From Brachyspira hyodysenteriae ATCC 27164 (GTDB lineage: Bacteria; Spirochaetota; Brachyspiria; Brachyspirales; Brachyspiraceae): a DNA stretch of 64,000 nt. The DNA lies in assembly GCF_001676785.2 (NCBI RefSeq), contig NZ_CP015910.2, positions 868,001 to 932,000 of the forward strand. The letters are read 5' to 3'. The notes beneath the pieces are model-generated. The model saw only the letters and a program-made list of their open reading frames with translations, searched no databases and was not told the origin of the DNA. The position numbers and the translations under genes were made by a program. Shown one piece after another: positions 53,933 through 62,849 of this stretch. Every line of letters starts with the position of its first letter. The stretch's first letter is position 1.

Positions 53933-54505
53933 ATGTTTAAAAGAGTAATCATTTACAGTTTATTTTGTACTATTTTAATTTCTTTTTTCTCTATTGAATC
54001 TAAATTGTATGCTGATTATCCTAATGGTGCTGCTGCAGGACTTTTTTTGAGATTTAGTTTTCCAAGTCAAGCTTCTTTGGGAGTAACAGGAAAAATTGAT
54101 AATTTTCCATTGATGTTCAGCGGTATATTGAATATAGGTATATCAACTAAAGGCTGGGCTTGGTTTGGGCTTAGTGCTAATGCTGATTGGTGGGCATTAA
54201 AATATAGAATAGGTAAGGCAGGTGAGTCTGATGCTTGGCTTTATTTTGGTCCGGGAGCTGAGGCAGTTGCAGAATTTGGTAATAATTATTGGAATTTAGG
54301 TTTGGGTTTCAGACTTCCTTTAGGAGTTTCTTTTATAGTTGATAGAGATTGGGAAATATTTTTACAAATTTCTCCAGGACTTAATGTAATCGCTATAGGC
54401 AGTGATGGTTTTGGAACTTTCGGTTGGTATCCTAGTCATACAGGATGGACTTTTGCTAAATTCTTTAGATTCTCAGGAGATTTTGGATTTAGGTATTGGT
54501 TCTAA
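53933..54505 (+). CDS. Small outer-membrane beta-barrel-like protein, paralog
   Basis: 190 residues with a signal peptide (about 1-28, ending near LYA|DYPNG). It shares with its neighbour the patterns PNGAAAG, GKAGESDAWLYFGPGAEAVAEF, LGFRLPLGVSFIVDRDWEIFL and the identical end FRYWF. The two paralogs are 127 bases apart. A Trp-rich region (GWAWFGLSANADWWALKY) lies mid-protein. Predicted to be an outer-membrane protein; function unknown. Confidence 0.7.
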   Translation: MFKRVIIYSLFCTILISFFSIESKLYADYPNGAAAGLFLRFSFPSQASLGVTGKIDNFPLMFSGILNIGISTKGWAWFGLSANADWWALKYRIGKAGESDAWLYFGPGAEAVAEFGNNYWNLGLGFRLPLGVSFIVDRDWEIFLQISPGLNVIAIGSDGFGTFGWYPSHTGWTFAKFFRFSGDFGFRYWF

Positions 54506-54543
54506 TTATTTTTTATATGATTATAGTTTTCTATTATAATAAA

Positions 54544-54575
54544 AATGGGTATTCAAATATTTATGAATACCCATT
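54544..54575. terminator. Bidirectional terminator
   Basis: Perfect arms AATGGGTATTCA (54544-54555) and TGAATACCCATT (54564-54575) between convergent genes, with A- and T-runs outside. Confidence 0.85.
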
Positions 54576-54612
54576 ATTTTTTAATGAAGTCTATTATTAT
54601 CAATAATACAAA

Positions 54613-55170
54613 TTATTTTTTGTTTGCTTTTCCTGTTATTAAAGGCATATAATCAAAGAATGAGTATATTGTTATTATAGTAACCACTAATAAACTGTAA
54701 TATGTTATTTGCTCATAAGGAAGAACTATATCTGTATATTTTAATATTTTTAGAAGGAATATTATAACTACAGCAGCTGCTCTTGATGCGGTTTTTAATT
54801 TACCGCTGAATTTAGCGGCAACAGCAAAACCTCTTAATCCTCCTAATATTCTTATAAACATTGAAAACATATCTCTATAAAGTGAGATTATATACATCCA
54901 TATAGGCATAGAGCCTTCATATAGAAATATTGTAAACATAGTTATATGAAATACAGTATCAGCAAAAGGATCAAGTACTTTTCCTAAATCACTTACAAGA
55001 TTAAATTTTCTAGCCATAGCACCGTCTAAGGCATCTGTTATTTCTAGTATTATCAGAAATATTAATGCCAATACTGCACTTATCATAGAATTATAAAAGT
55101 ACAGAAATATAACAAGAGGTGATAAAACTATTCTGCTTATACTTAGTAAATTAGGTATTTGCTGTTTCAT
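54613..55170 (-). CDS. pgsA: CDP-diacylglycerol-glycerol-3-phosphate 3-phosphatidyltransferase
   Basis: 185 residues with four or more membrane helices. The CDP-alcohol phosphotransferase motif is complete: DALDGAMARKFNLVSDLGKV then LDPFADT (DxxDGxxARxxxxxxxxGxxxDxxxD). It makes phosphatidylglycerol-phosphate in the inner membrane. N-terminal IPNLLSISRIVLSPLVIF is typical of PgsA. It lies 37 bases after the DUF4340 gene on the same strand. Confidence 0.9.
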   Translation of the reverse strand: MKQQIPNLLSISRIVLSPLVIFLYFYNSMISAVLALIFLIILEITDALDGAMARKFNLVSDLGKVLDPFADTVFHITMFTIFLYEGSMPIWMYIISLYRDMFSMFIRILGGLRGFAVAAKFSGKLKTASRAAAVVIIFLLKILKYTDIVLPYEQITYYSLLVVTIITIYSFFDYMPLITGKANKK

Positions 55171-55207
55171 AAATTACTTCCTTAAAAATATATTAAATTT
55201 TATTAAT

Positions 55208-56230
55208 TTATTGCTGCAAATTTTCATCTAATCTCATACCATCTTCAGTCATATCCATATAAGGATCATTTTCATTATTTGTTTCTTTTTCATCATCTTC
55301 GGTTTTTATATAATAGCTTCTGTCACGCATAGCAGCAGAATATATATTATAATCAACTTCATATATTATACCGCTTTGAGGTTTTACATATACTCTGTTA
55401 TCATTATTATCATATACTATTTCATACTGTGTTTTGGTATTATCTTCCATATATATTGTAATAACAGCATCAGGTATTCTGAATAATCTATTTAAATATT
55501 TTATCATATTCTCATCGTATACGAATCCTGTAGCTTTAACTAATGATAATGCTTCAAAATCTCTGTAAGCTTTATCTAAACTAATTTCTTCATCTACACC
55601 ATCAACAACCCAATTAGTTCTATTTTCTTTTCTTATAGTATTTGTATAATCTCTTATATTACTTTCAGTTTTTACTACAGAATCTATATATATAGTTTTA
55701 TCAAATATTTGCTTATCTCTAAGCATATCAATAGTTTTCTTTAATGCTTCTATATAAATAAGCTCTACACTGAAATATTCATCATTATATTTTACATAAT
55801 ATTTTTCTTCATCAGCTGTTTTATTTCCAACGAATACTTTATATTCTTTATCGCCTTCCCAAACTGTAAATTCATTGCTTGGGTTTTCTAAACCAAATGA
55901 ATCTAATTCAGCAAGATTTGTTATTGTGCTGTCAATATTCAAAGTATTAAAGTTTTTAACATTTGCAAATGCCTCTAACTGATCTATTTTATAATCGTTA
56001 GAAGGAGCTATTACTTTCCAAGTTTCATCTATTTTTTCTACAATTATTGGTTCTTCAGCATATCTTAATTCATATTTTGTAACATTTGTTTCATTAAGTT
56101 CAAAAAGCTGAGTTCTAGGTTTGTTTGCCTCTATTTTTTTACGGCTTTGTTTAGTTGTTAGAAATGCTGCAACACTTATTACTGCTAATGCTATAAGCAA
56201 AACTATTATTTTTGTAACATTTTTATTCAT
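55208..56230 (-). CDS. DUF4340 membrane-anchored protein
   Basis: 340 residues with an N-terminal membrane helix (about 7-24) and repeated beta-rich modules outside (YAEEPIIVEKIDETWKVIAP, FTVWEGDKEYKVFVGNK, TNWVVDGV). DUF4340 proteins usually accompany ABC-2 exporters of the GldA/GldF type. It follows the permease and ATPase genes on the same strand, so the three probably form one complex. An acidic C-terminal tail closes the protein. The exported substrate is unknown. Confidence 0.75.
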   Translation of the reverse strand: MNKNVTKIIVLLIALAVISVAAFLTTKQSRKKIEANKPRTQLFELNETNVTKYELRYAEEPIIVEKIDETWKVIAPSNDYKIDQLEAFANVKNFNTLNIDSTITNLAELDSFGLENPSNEFTVWEGDKEYKVFVGNKTADEEKYYVKYNDEYFSVELIYIEALKKTIDMLRDKQIFDKTIYIDSVVKTESNIRDYTNTIRKENRTNWVVDGVDEEISLDKAYRDFEALSLVKATGFVYDENMIKYLNRLFRIPDAVITIYMEDNTKTQYEIVYDNNDNRVYVKPQSGIIYEVDYNIYSAAMRDRSYYIKTEDDEKETNNENDPYMDMTEDGMRLDENLQQ

Positions 56231-56280
56231 TTTATTTATCCTATAAGTTTATAATTTATTTTGGTTTTTAATATCGTAAA

Positions 56281-57006
56281 TTATTTTCTGTTTTCAAGCA
56301 TAATATTTGCTAAATAAAGGAATATTACTGTAACTGATAAGAAGTATATAATGTCCCTTAAATCCAATACTCCTCTTGCTATATTAGCAAAATGATAATC
56401 GCCGCTTATAACTTCTATAAAATTAACAGAAGCAGGGAAAAGTAATGTTAAATATCTTAAAAACATGTTTAATGATATCATGATAGCAAGCCCTACAATT
56501 AAAGCTACTATCTGATTTTTTGTAGTAGATGAAGCAAATATACCTATAGCACATAATGCCATAATAAGAAATACGCTTCCTATATATCCGGTAATAACAG
56601 GTCCTATATCTAATCTTCCTAAAAAAGTTAATGTCATAGGGTAGAGTATAGTAGGTATTAATGCAAAAAGCATAAATATTACAGCGGAAAAGAATTTACC
56701 CAATATAATTTCTAAAGTAGAAACTGACTGTGTACTTATAAGCTCATAAGAACCGCTTGAAAACTCACTTGATAATAGCCCCATAGTGATAGGCGGAATT
56801 ATAAGCGATAGTATTAAAGGCAGAATACTGAAAAAATCCTGCATATCATTCTGCTGAAGTATAAAAAATCTTGAAAAGAAATATACTCCGCTGACAATTA
56901 AAAATATTGCTGAAAATATATATGCTATAGGCGAGAAAAAAATATGCCTCAATTCTTTTTTTAATATAACATTCGATTTATTTATAGTATAACTTATAGA
57001 CTGCAC
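56281..57006 (-). CDS. ABC-2 type transporter permease
   Basis: 241 residues with six membrane helices and LSSEFSSGSYELISTQSVS, the conserved loop of GldF/NosY-like permeases. The start is GTG at 57006 directly after the stop of the ATPase gene, with AAAGGAG 8 bases upstream inside that gene, so the two are translationally coupled. A GldG-like protein that often sits between permease and DUF4340 is missing. Confidence 0.85.
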   Translation of the reverse strand: MQSISYTINKSNVILKKELRHIFFSPIAYIFSAIFLIVSGVYFFSRFFILQQNDMQDFFSILPLILSLIIPPITMGLLSSEFSSGSYELISTQSVSTLEIILGKFFSAVIFMLFALIPTILYPMTLTFLGRLDIGPVITGYIGSVFLIMALCAIGIFASSTTKNQIVALIVGLAIMISLNMFLRYLTLLFPASVNFIEVISGDYHFANIARGVLDLRDIIYFLSVTVIFLYLANIMLENRK

Positions 57007-57957
57007 TTACTTATCTCCTTTTGTTAATGTATGGAATACTTCTTCTAGATTTTCTCTTTCTCTAAACATTTCATATATTATCCAATCTGTACTCTTGATA
57101 AATGAATAAATCTTTTCTCTAGGCTCTTCTTCATTAGAGTATATTGTAATATCTTTTAAATCTCCGTTATCTTCCGATTTAACATCATAAATATTTTCTA
57201 TCTTCTTTAGTTTTTCTATTATTTTATTTTTATCATCATTAGTTTTGATAGATAATTTTATTCTTACAGATACTTTATTTTCTTTGCTGTTATTATTCAA
57301 ACTTAAATGTTTAGGGTCAGCATCTGCAATAACATTACCTTGATTGATAATTATAGCCCTTGAACAAGTAGCCTCAACTTCGCTTAATATATGTGTAGAT
57401 ATGAGAACTGTTTTTTCTTTTCCTAATTCTTTTATAAGCTCTCTAATTTCTACTATTTGGTTAGGGTCAAGTCCGTTAGTAGGTTCATCTAATATAAGTA
57501 TTTTAGGATCATGTATAATGGCTCCTGCAATTCCTACTCTCTGTTTATAACCTTTTGAAAGCTCACCGATTGATTTTGATATAACATCTTTAAGACTGCA
57601 GGCATTTACAACATAATGAAGTCTTTCGCTTAATCTGCTTCTTTCAAGTTCCTGAATTTCAGCCATATAAATAAGATAATCAAATACGCTCATATCATCA
57701 TAAAGAGGTGCTGATTCAGGCAAATATCCTATAACCTTTTTTACTTCTCTTTCATTATTTAATATGCTTTTTCCGTCAATAATAGCATTTCCGCTAGTAG
57801 GCGAAAGGTAGCAAGTGAGTATTCTTAAAGTAGTTGATTTTCCTGCTCCGTTTGGTCCTAATATTCCTACAATTTCTCCGGCATTTATTTCAAAACTTAC
57901 GCCTTTTAAAGCATGAAAATCACCGTAATATTTGTTTAAATTTTCTACTGATATCAT
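57007..57957 (-). CDS. ABC transporter ATP-binding protein (GldA-like)
   Basis: 316 residues. Walker A GPNGAGKS (about 34-41), Q-loop region GYLPESAPLYDDMSVFDYL, signature LSKGYKQRVG (about 133), Walker B ILILDEPTNGLDP and the H-loop STHIL. The C-terminal about 90 residues form the extra domain common in ABC-2 ATPases. It energises the downstream permease. First gene of the operon ATPase-permease-DUF4340, possibly running on to pgsA. Confidence 0.92.
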   Translation of the reverse strand: MISVENLNKYYGDFHALKGVSFEINAGEIVGILGPNGAGKSTTLRILTCYLSPTSGNAIIDGKSILNNEREVKKVIGYLPESAPLYDDMSVFDYLIYMAEIQELERSRLSERLHYVVNACSLKDVISKSIGELSKGYKQRVGIAGAIIHDPKILILDEPTNGLDPNQIVEIRELIKELGKEKTVLISTHILSEVEATCSRAIIINQGNVIADADPKHLSLNNNSKENKVSVRIKLSIKTNDDKNKIIEKLKKIENIYDVKSEDNGDLKDITIYSNEEEPREKIYSFIKSTDWIIYEMFRERENLEEVFHTLTKGDK

Positions 57958-58171
57958 TTTGTTCCTTTTTTGTTTTGTGTATTGCTAAAAATTAAATCAT
58001 TATTAAAAAATTAAAATCTAAAAATATATAAGTAGAAAAACATTATAATATATATAAGGTAAAAAAACAATTATAAAAATCACAAAAGATGTATGTTTGA
58101 AATGTGTTATATAAATTTTACTTCCCTATGGGGATATATTAAATATTGTATTATTTAATGTATATATTATG

Positions 58172-58199
58172 TTGTAAATTAGCGTCTAGTAATTATAAT
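58172..58199 (+). promoter_or_regulatory. Probable promoter of the RavA/ViaA-like operon
   Basis: TTGTAA (58172-58177), 16-base spacer, TATAAT (58194-58199), 36 bases before the ATG at 58235. The rest of the divergent gap 57958-58234 holds nothing else I can support. Confidence 0.45.
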
Positions 58200-58234
58200 A
58201 TTTATTATAACTAAATATATTAGAGGTATTAAAT

Positions 58235-59800
58235 ATGGAATTAAATAAGGAAAAAATAAATTATATTATTAAAAAACTTTCAGAAGGTTTATATGAAAAA
58301 GAAGAAGTAATAGGATTAACACTGTTATGTGCTTTGGCTGGAAAGTCAGTATTTTTGTATGGGCTTCCTGGCACTGCTAAAAGTTTAATCGTAAGAAGAA
58401 TAGCCTCAGTTTTTAATGATTCTAAATATTTCGGTCAGCTTATGAGCAGGTTTACAACTCCTGAAGATGTTTTTGGTCCTGTAAGCTTATCTAAATTAAA
58501 AGAAGATAAATTTGAAAGACAGATTGAAGGCTATTTACCAAAAGCAGATTTCGTATTTTTAGATGAAATTTGGAAAAGCAGTCCTGCAATATTAAATACA
58601 TTATTAACTATAATAAATGAAAAAGTATACAGAAACGGAAGTCAGGAAGAGAAAGTACCATTAAAGGCATTAATTGCAGCAAGCAATGAAACTCCTCCAA
58701 AAGGTCAGGGACTTGAGGCAATGTATGACAGATTTATAATGCGTTTATTGGTTGATCCTGCTAAAGATGTAAATAATTTTAAATCTTTAATAGTTGATAA
58801 AGATGTTTCTTTTAATGCTAGCTTTAATAACGATGAAAAAATATCTACACAATATTGGGAAGATTTAAAAAGTATTATAGAAGAGATAAAAGTGCCTGAA
58901 AATGTACTTAATATAATATGCTCTATAAAATCTGAAATAGATGAATACAATAAAGGCAATAATGAGAAAATATATATTTCAGACAGAAGATGGAAAAACA
59001 TTGTTTATATATTAAAAACAGCAGCATATTTTTGCGATAGGGAAGAAATACTTCCTGTAGATTGTTTTTTAATATCTCATTGTATATGGACGCTTGAAGA
59101 AAATATTGATGATGTAAAGAAGATAGTTCAAAAATCTATTGAAAGTTTTTCTCAAATAAGCAGAAAAGATTTTGAAAGCTTATCAAGTGAAGTTAATGAG
59201 TTAAAAAAGGATATAGAATCTGAATGTATAAATGATAAAAATGTTTATAATACTGAAGATATAAATGGCAAAGAATGTATAAAAATACCATTAAATTATT
59301 ACTATAATGGAAATAAAAAAATAGATTTATATGTGCCTCTTAATAAACTTAATACAAGTTCTGATTTTTATGCTTTGGATATAAATGGCAATCCATATGA
59401 ATATTTTAATTTTTCTTTCAATGGCGGATCCAGCTTAAAAATTACTAAGAATTCATCTTATTATCTTCTTAACAGTAATAATGAAACTGTTACTGAAATT
59501 GCAAAAAGATTACCTATAAAGTCAGAAAAAGGTACATATAAAACAATTACTTCAAGAACAAAAGATAATTATATTAAAAGCTGCAACGAATTGATAGAAA
59601 AGATAGATGAGGCAGTAAAAAAATCTGAAGAAGATTTAAAAAAGCAAAAAGAAAAGATAAATTCTCCTTTTATTGCTGAATGCTATAGTGATATAATATT
59701 AAAAAGTCATAATGATTATATAGCTGATTTTAAATCTAAAAGATTTGAAGTAGAGCAGGAAAAAAATAAAGTAGAGCAGTGTCAGACTATAAATAATTAA
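58235..59800 (+). CDS. ravA: MoxR-family AAA+ ATPase, RavA-like
   Basis: 521 residues. Walker A GLPGTAKS (about 46-53), FTTPEDVFGPVSLSKLKED typical of MoxR proteins, Walker B FVFLDEIWK (about 108), sensor AASNE, and the lid region ISDRRWKN. The C-terminal about 200 residues include a beta segment (YYYNGNKKIDLYVPL) and a coiled coil, as in RavA. RavA and ViaA act as a chaperone-like pair on membrane or respiratory complexes in enterobacteria. The next gene is the VWA partner, 27 bases away. Confidence 0.8.
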   Translation: MELNKEKINYIIKKLSEGLYEKEEVIGLTLLCALAGKSVFLYGLPGTAKSLIVRRIASVFNDSKYFGQLMSRFTTPEDVFGPVSLSKLKEDKFERQIEGYLPKADFVFLDEIWKSSPAILNTLLTIINEKVYRNGSQEEKVPLKALIAASNETPPKGQGLEAMYDRFIMRLLVDPAKDVNNFKSLIVDKDVSFNASFNNDEKISTQYWEDLKSIIEEIKVPENVLNIICSIKSEIDEYNKGNNEKIYISDRRWKNIVYILKTAAYFCDREEILPVDCFLISHCIWTLEENIDDVKKIVQKSIESFSQISRKDFESLSSEVNELKKDIESECINDKNVYNTEDINGKECIKIPLNYYYNGNKKIDLYVPLNKLNTSSDFYALDINGNPYEYFNFSFNGGSSLKITKNSSYYLLNSNNETVTEIAKRLPIKSEKGTYKTITSRTKDNYIKSCNELIEKIDEAVKKSEEDLKKQKEKINSPFIAECYSDIILKSHNDYIADFKSKRFEVEQEKNKVEQCQTINN

Positions 59801-59827
59801 TTTATTAAAAAATGGAAGTTTTTTATT

Positions 59828-61453
59828 ATGTTTGAAAATATTTTTAACAGTATAAAAGCCACTAAAGATGAATTTATAAAAAGGTTTTCTAATACCTTTA
59901 ATTTTCTTAATGATTCTAATGTTAGTAAAGAAATAGACGGAAGAATAGAAGAGTTTGAAAATAAAATAAAATCTCATATAGAAGATAACAGTCCTTTTGA
60001 AAAGGATTATAGGGATTTTAGAAAGTCTTATAATGATTTTAAGTATAATGGTGCTGATGAAAAGTCTATTTTAGAAGATCTTAATCATTATAATAAAATA
60101 AATCCAAATGCTGATATTAAATTTTTTAAAAGCAAATTGGAAGATTTTAAAAATAAATATTATAAAAAGCCCAAAATTGAAAAAACTCAAATTAATCAAA
60201 CAGAGATAAAAACAAAAATAGAAAAAGAAGAGTCATATATTAATAAAGATTCTGATAATAAATCTGTTAATGATAATATTGATAATATTAATAATATTGA
60301 AGAGTCAGAAGATATAAAAAATCAAAAGGATACTGATATAAAAGCTATAAGAAAATCTGTTTTGGATAATTGGAAAAAGTCTTTAGATGATAAATATATT
60401 GACTGGTCTTTAAAAGAGATAGATAAATTTAGAGAAGAGTTTTTTAAAAAAACAAAGGAGTTTCTTGATTATTTAAAAGATATAATGGAGCTTGAGAATG
60501 CTTTAGGTGAGGAAACAGGAAGTTTATTTGATTTAAGTTTAGGCAATTTATTAAAAAGGGATATTGAATATATAAAACAGCTTGCTCAGCTCATAAAAAG
60601 CAATGAAAATATAAAAAAATTATGCGATATGCTAGGAAGATTTGTAAAGGAAGAAGAAAGTTATAGGATAGAAAAAGTTTTAAGAAAGGAGACTTTTCAT
60701 ACAACTGTAAGAGATATTAATTCAGAAGAAGAGATTGTAGGCATAACTTATTCTAGGGATATACATAATATACTTCCTCAGGAGAAGCTGCTTTTAGCTG
60801 AAGGAGTGCTTGAAACATTATTTGGTATTAAATATTTTGAGAATAGACTTTTAACTTTTAAGAAAGAGGGTTATACTGATTATTCTTATGATGAAATGGT
60901 TGAAGATGAGATGCAGGTTATAGAAGATGATAAAAAAGGTCCTATTATAATATGCGTTGATACAAGCGGTTCTATGAGTGGAGTTCCTGAAACTGTAGCA
61001 AAGGCTGTTACATTATATTTAGCAGCTAGGGCAATGAAGCAGAAAAGAAATTGCTATCTTATAAATTTCAGTACTCAAATAGAAACTATGGATTTAACAT
61101 ATCCTAATACTATGGATAATTTAATAGAATTTTTGAGATTAAGTTTTAATGGAGGAACTGATGCTGTACCTGCATTAAGGCATGCTATAAAAACTATGAA
61201 TACTGAGAATTATAAAAAATCTGATTTGCTTTTTGTTTCTGACTTTGTATTCAATGAATTTACAGAAGAAGATTATAAATTGGCTGAAGTACAAAAGAAA
61301 AATGAAAATAGATTTTATTCTCTTATAATAGGAAGTACTCCTATGTTTAATGTTGAAAACAGTATATTTGATTATAATTGGTGTTATGATTCTTCAAAAG
61401 GTTCAGTTAAGGAGATTACAGGAAATATGTATTCAAGTATATTCGGACATTAA
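59828..61453 (+). CDS. viaA: VWA-domain protein, ViaA-like
   Basis: 541 residues, no signal peptide, so cytoplasmic. The N-terminal half is helical and Lys/Asp/Asn-rich. From about 370 a VWA domain carries the full MIDAS motif DTSGSMSG, then FNGGTDAVPAL and LLFVSDFVF. The central YSRDIHNILPQEKLLLAEG is typical of ViaA and other MoxR-partner proteins. It should work with the upstream AAA+ ATPase. A second VWA system (Bat) lies at 1.4 kb, but it has membrane anchors and no MoxR gene in this window. Confidence 0.8.
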   Translation: MFENIFNSIKATKDEFIKRFSNTFNFLNDSNVSKEIDGRIEEFENKIKSHIEDNSPFEKDYRDFRKSYNDFKYNGADEKSILEDLNHYNKINPNADIKFFKSKLEDFKNKYYKKPKIEKTQINQTEIKTKIEKEESYINKDSDNKSVNDNIDNINNIEESEDIKNQKDTDIKAIRKSVLDNWKKSLDDKYIDWSLKEIDKFREEFFKKTKEFLDYLKDIMELENALGEETGSLFDLSLGNLLKRDIEYIKQLAQLIKSNENIKKLCDMLGRFVKEEESYRIEKVLRKETFHTTVRDINSEEEIVGITYSRDIHNILPQEKLLLAEGVLETLFGIKYFENRLLTFKKEGYTDYSYDEMVEDEMQVIEDDKKGPIIICVDTSGSMSGVPETVAKAVTLYLAARAMKQKRNCYLINFSTQIETMDLTYPNTMDNLIEFLRLSFNGGTDAVPALRHAIKTMNTENYKKSDLLFVSDFVFNEFTEEDYKLAEVQKKNENRFYSLIIGSTPMFNVENSIFDYNWCYDSSKGSVKEITGNMYSSIFGH

Positions 61454-61560
61454 TAATATATTAATATATAATAAAATCACAAAAAATATCAAAAAATTAT
61501 ATTTATTTCTTGACTGTTATTTTATTCATTGTATTATAAATACAATACTGTTAGGCAGAT

Positions 61561-62298
61561 ATGGTTATGAATATAGATAAAATCTTAAATAATTGTCAGA
61601 CGGCTTTAAAATATGAGTTTAGAAATAAAGATCATCTACTAGAGGCTATAACTCATAGAACTTATGCTAATGAATCAAAAAAGAAGATGAAATATAATCA
61701 GAGATTGGAATTTTTAGGTGACTCTGTACTATCTCTTATTATTTCAGATTATCTATTCAAAAAATACAGTAGCAGTAAAGAAGGTTTATTATCTAAAGTA
61801 AAATCGTCTTTGGTATCACAGAAGAGTTTGGCAGATATTTCTAAAGAGCTTAAGCTTGGAGATTTTTTACTTCTTGGGCATGGAGAAGAAGCTTCAGGCG
61901 GAAGATATAGAGATAATATGCTTGAAGATTTATTTGAGGCAATAGTCGGTGCTATATATTTAGATTCTGGCATTACAAGTGCATCTAAATTTGTTATGAG
62001 GGCTTATAAAGAAAGACTTAAGAATTTGGATATTGAAAACTTTGATAAAGACTATAAAACTATATTTCAAGAGCTTATACAGAAAAAACATAAAACAAGT
62101 CCTATTTATAAATCTTATGAATATTATGACAATAATCATGAGATGTTTAAATCAGAAGTTTATGTAAATGATAAAAATTTTGCTTTGGGTGTTGGTAAAA
62201 GTAAGAAAGAAGCCGAAACTAATGCAGCAAAAAAGGCGTTAGATAAAATAGAAATGGCTAGTATAGCAATAAAGAAAAATAAAAAAGCTAATAAATAA
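61561..62298 (+). CDS. rnc: Ribonuclease III
   Basis: 245 residues. The nuclease domain shows the signature NQRLEFLGDSVLSLIISDYL (metal-binding Glu and Asp) and EDLFEAIVGAIYLDSG. A C-terminal double-stranded RNA-binding domain (about 160-232) ends GKSKKEAETNAAKKALDKI. It cuts structured RNA, including rRNA precursors, and is relevant here because several leaders in this window have long helices. The gene is followed by the 69-bp repeat array. Confidence 0.95.
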   Translation: MVMNIDKILNNCQTALKYEFRNKDHLLEAITHRTYANESKKKMKYNQRLEFLGDSVLSLIISDYLFKKYSSSKEGLLSKVKSSLVSQKSLADISKELKLGDFLLLGHGEEASGGRYRDNMLEDLFEAIVGAIYLDSGITSASKFVMRAYKERLKNLDIENFDKDYKTIFQELIQKKHKTSPIYKSYEYYDNNHEMFKSEVYVNDKNFALGVGKSKKEAETNAAKKALDKIEMASIAIKKNKKANK

Positions 62299-62352
62299 TA
62301 ATTTAAATGCAAAGATATCAAATAAAAAATATAAATTTGATTATTTTTGTTA

Positions 62353-62846
62353 AGCGTACATAGTAATAAATAAGTATGTTCATTTGGTTGTAATCTATTA
62401 ATAGCGTAGGCGAGCATAACAATAAACAAGTAAGCCGAAATAGTTGATAACTTCAGTCGGCATCTATTAATAGCGTAGGTGAGCATAACAATAAACAAGT
62501 AAGCCGAAATAGTTGATAACTTCAGTCGGCATCTATTAATAGTGTAGGCTAGCATAACAATAAATAAGCGAGCCGAAGCAGATGACAACTTTAGTTGGCA
62601 TCTATTAATAGTGTAGGCGAGCATAACAATAAATAAGCGAGCCGAAGCAGATGACAACTTTAGTTGGCATCTATTAATAGCGTAGGCGAGCATAACAATA
62701 AATAAGCGAGCCGAAGCAGATGACAACTTTAGTTGGCATCTATTAATAGTGTAGGCGAGCATAACAATAAATAAGCGAGCCGAAGCAGATGACAACTTTA
62801 GTTGGCATCTATTTATAGTGTAGGCGAGCATAACAATAAAGGAAAG
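62353..62846 (+). repeat. 69-bp tandem repeat of hairpins abutting rpe
   Basis: Six full units of exactly 69 bases begin at 62403, 62472, 62541, 62610, 62679 and 62748, with a partial seventh at 62817 and a degenerate lead copy from about 62353. Each has AGCC, an inner hairpin (in units 3-6 AGATG-A-CAACT-TT-AGTTG-G-CATCT), GTAGGCGAGC and the tail ATAACAATAA. Units 1-2 carry a mismatched form of the hairpin. The final tail is fused to AGGAAAG, the rpe ribosome site. The gap 62299-62849 contains no gene; the long minus-strand ORF is open only because 69 is a multiple of 3. Confidence 0.9.
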
Positions 62847-62849
62847 ATT

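Noticed and set aside
62160-62831. 223-codon minus-strand ORF made of repeated 23-residue blocks
   Set aside because: It is the reverse strand of the 69-bp array (69 = 3 x 23), has no ribosome site and overlaps rnc; the open frame is a consequence of the period.
62802-62849. 16-residue N-terminal extension of rpe
   Set aside because: It is encoded by the repeat array; the ribosome site and family alignment place the start at 62850.
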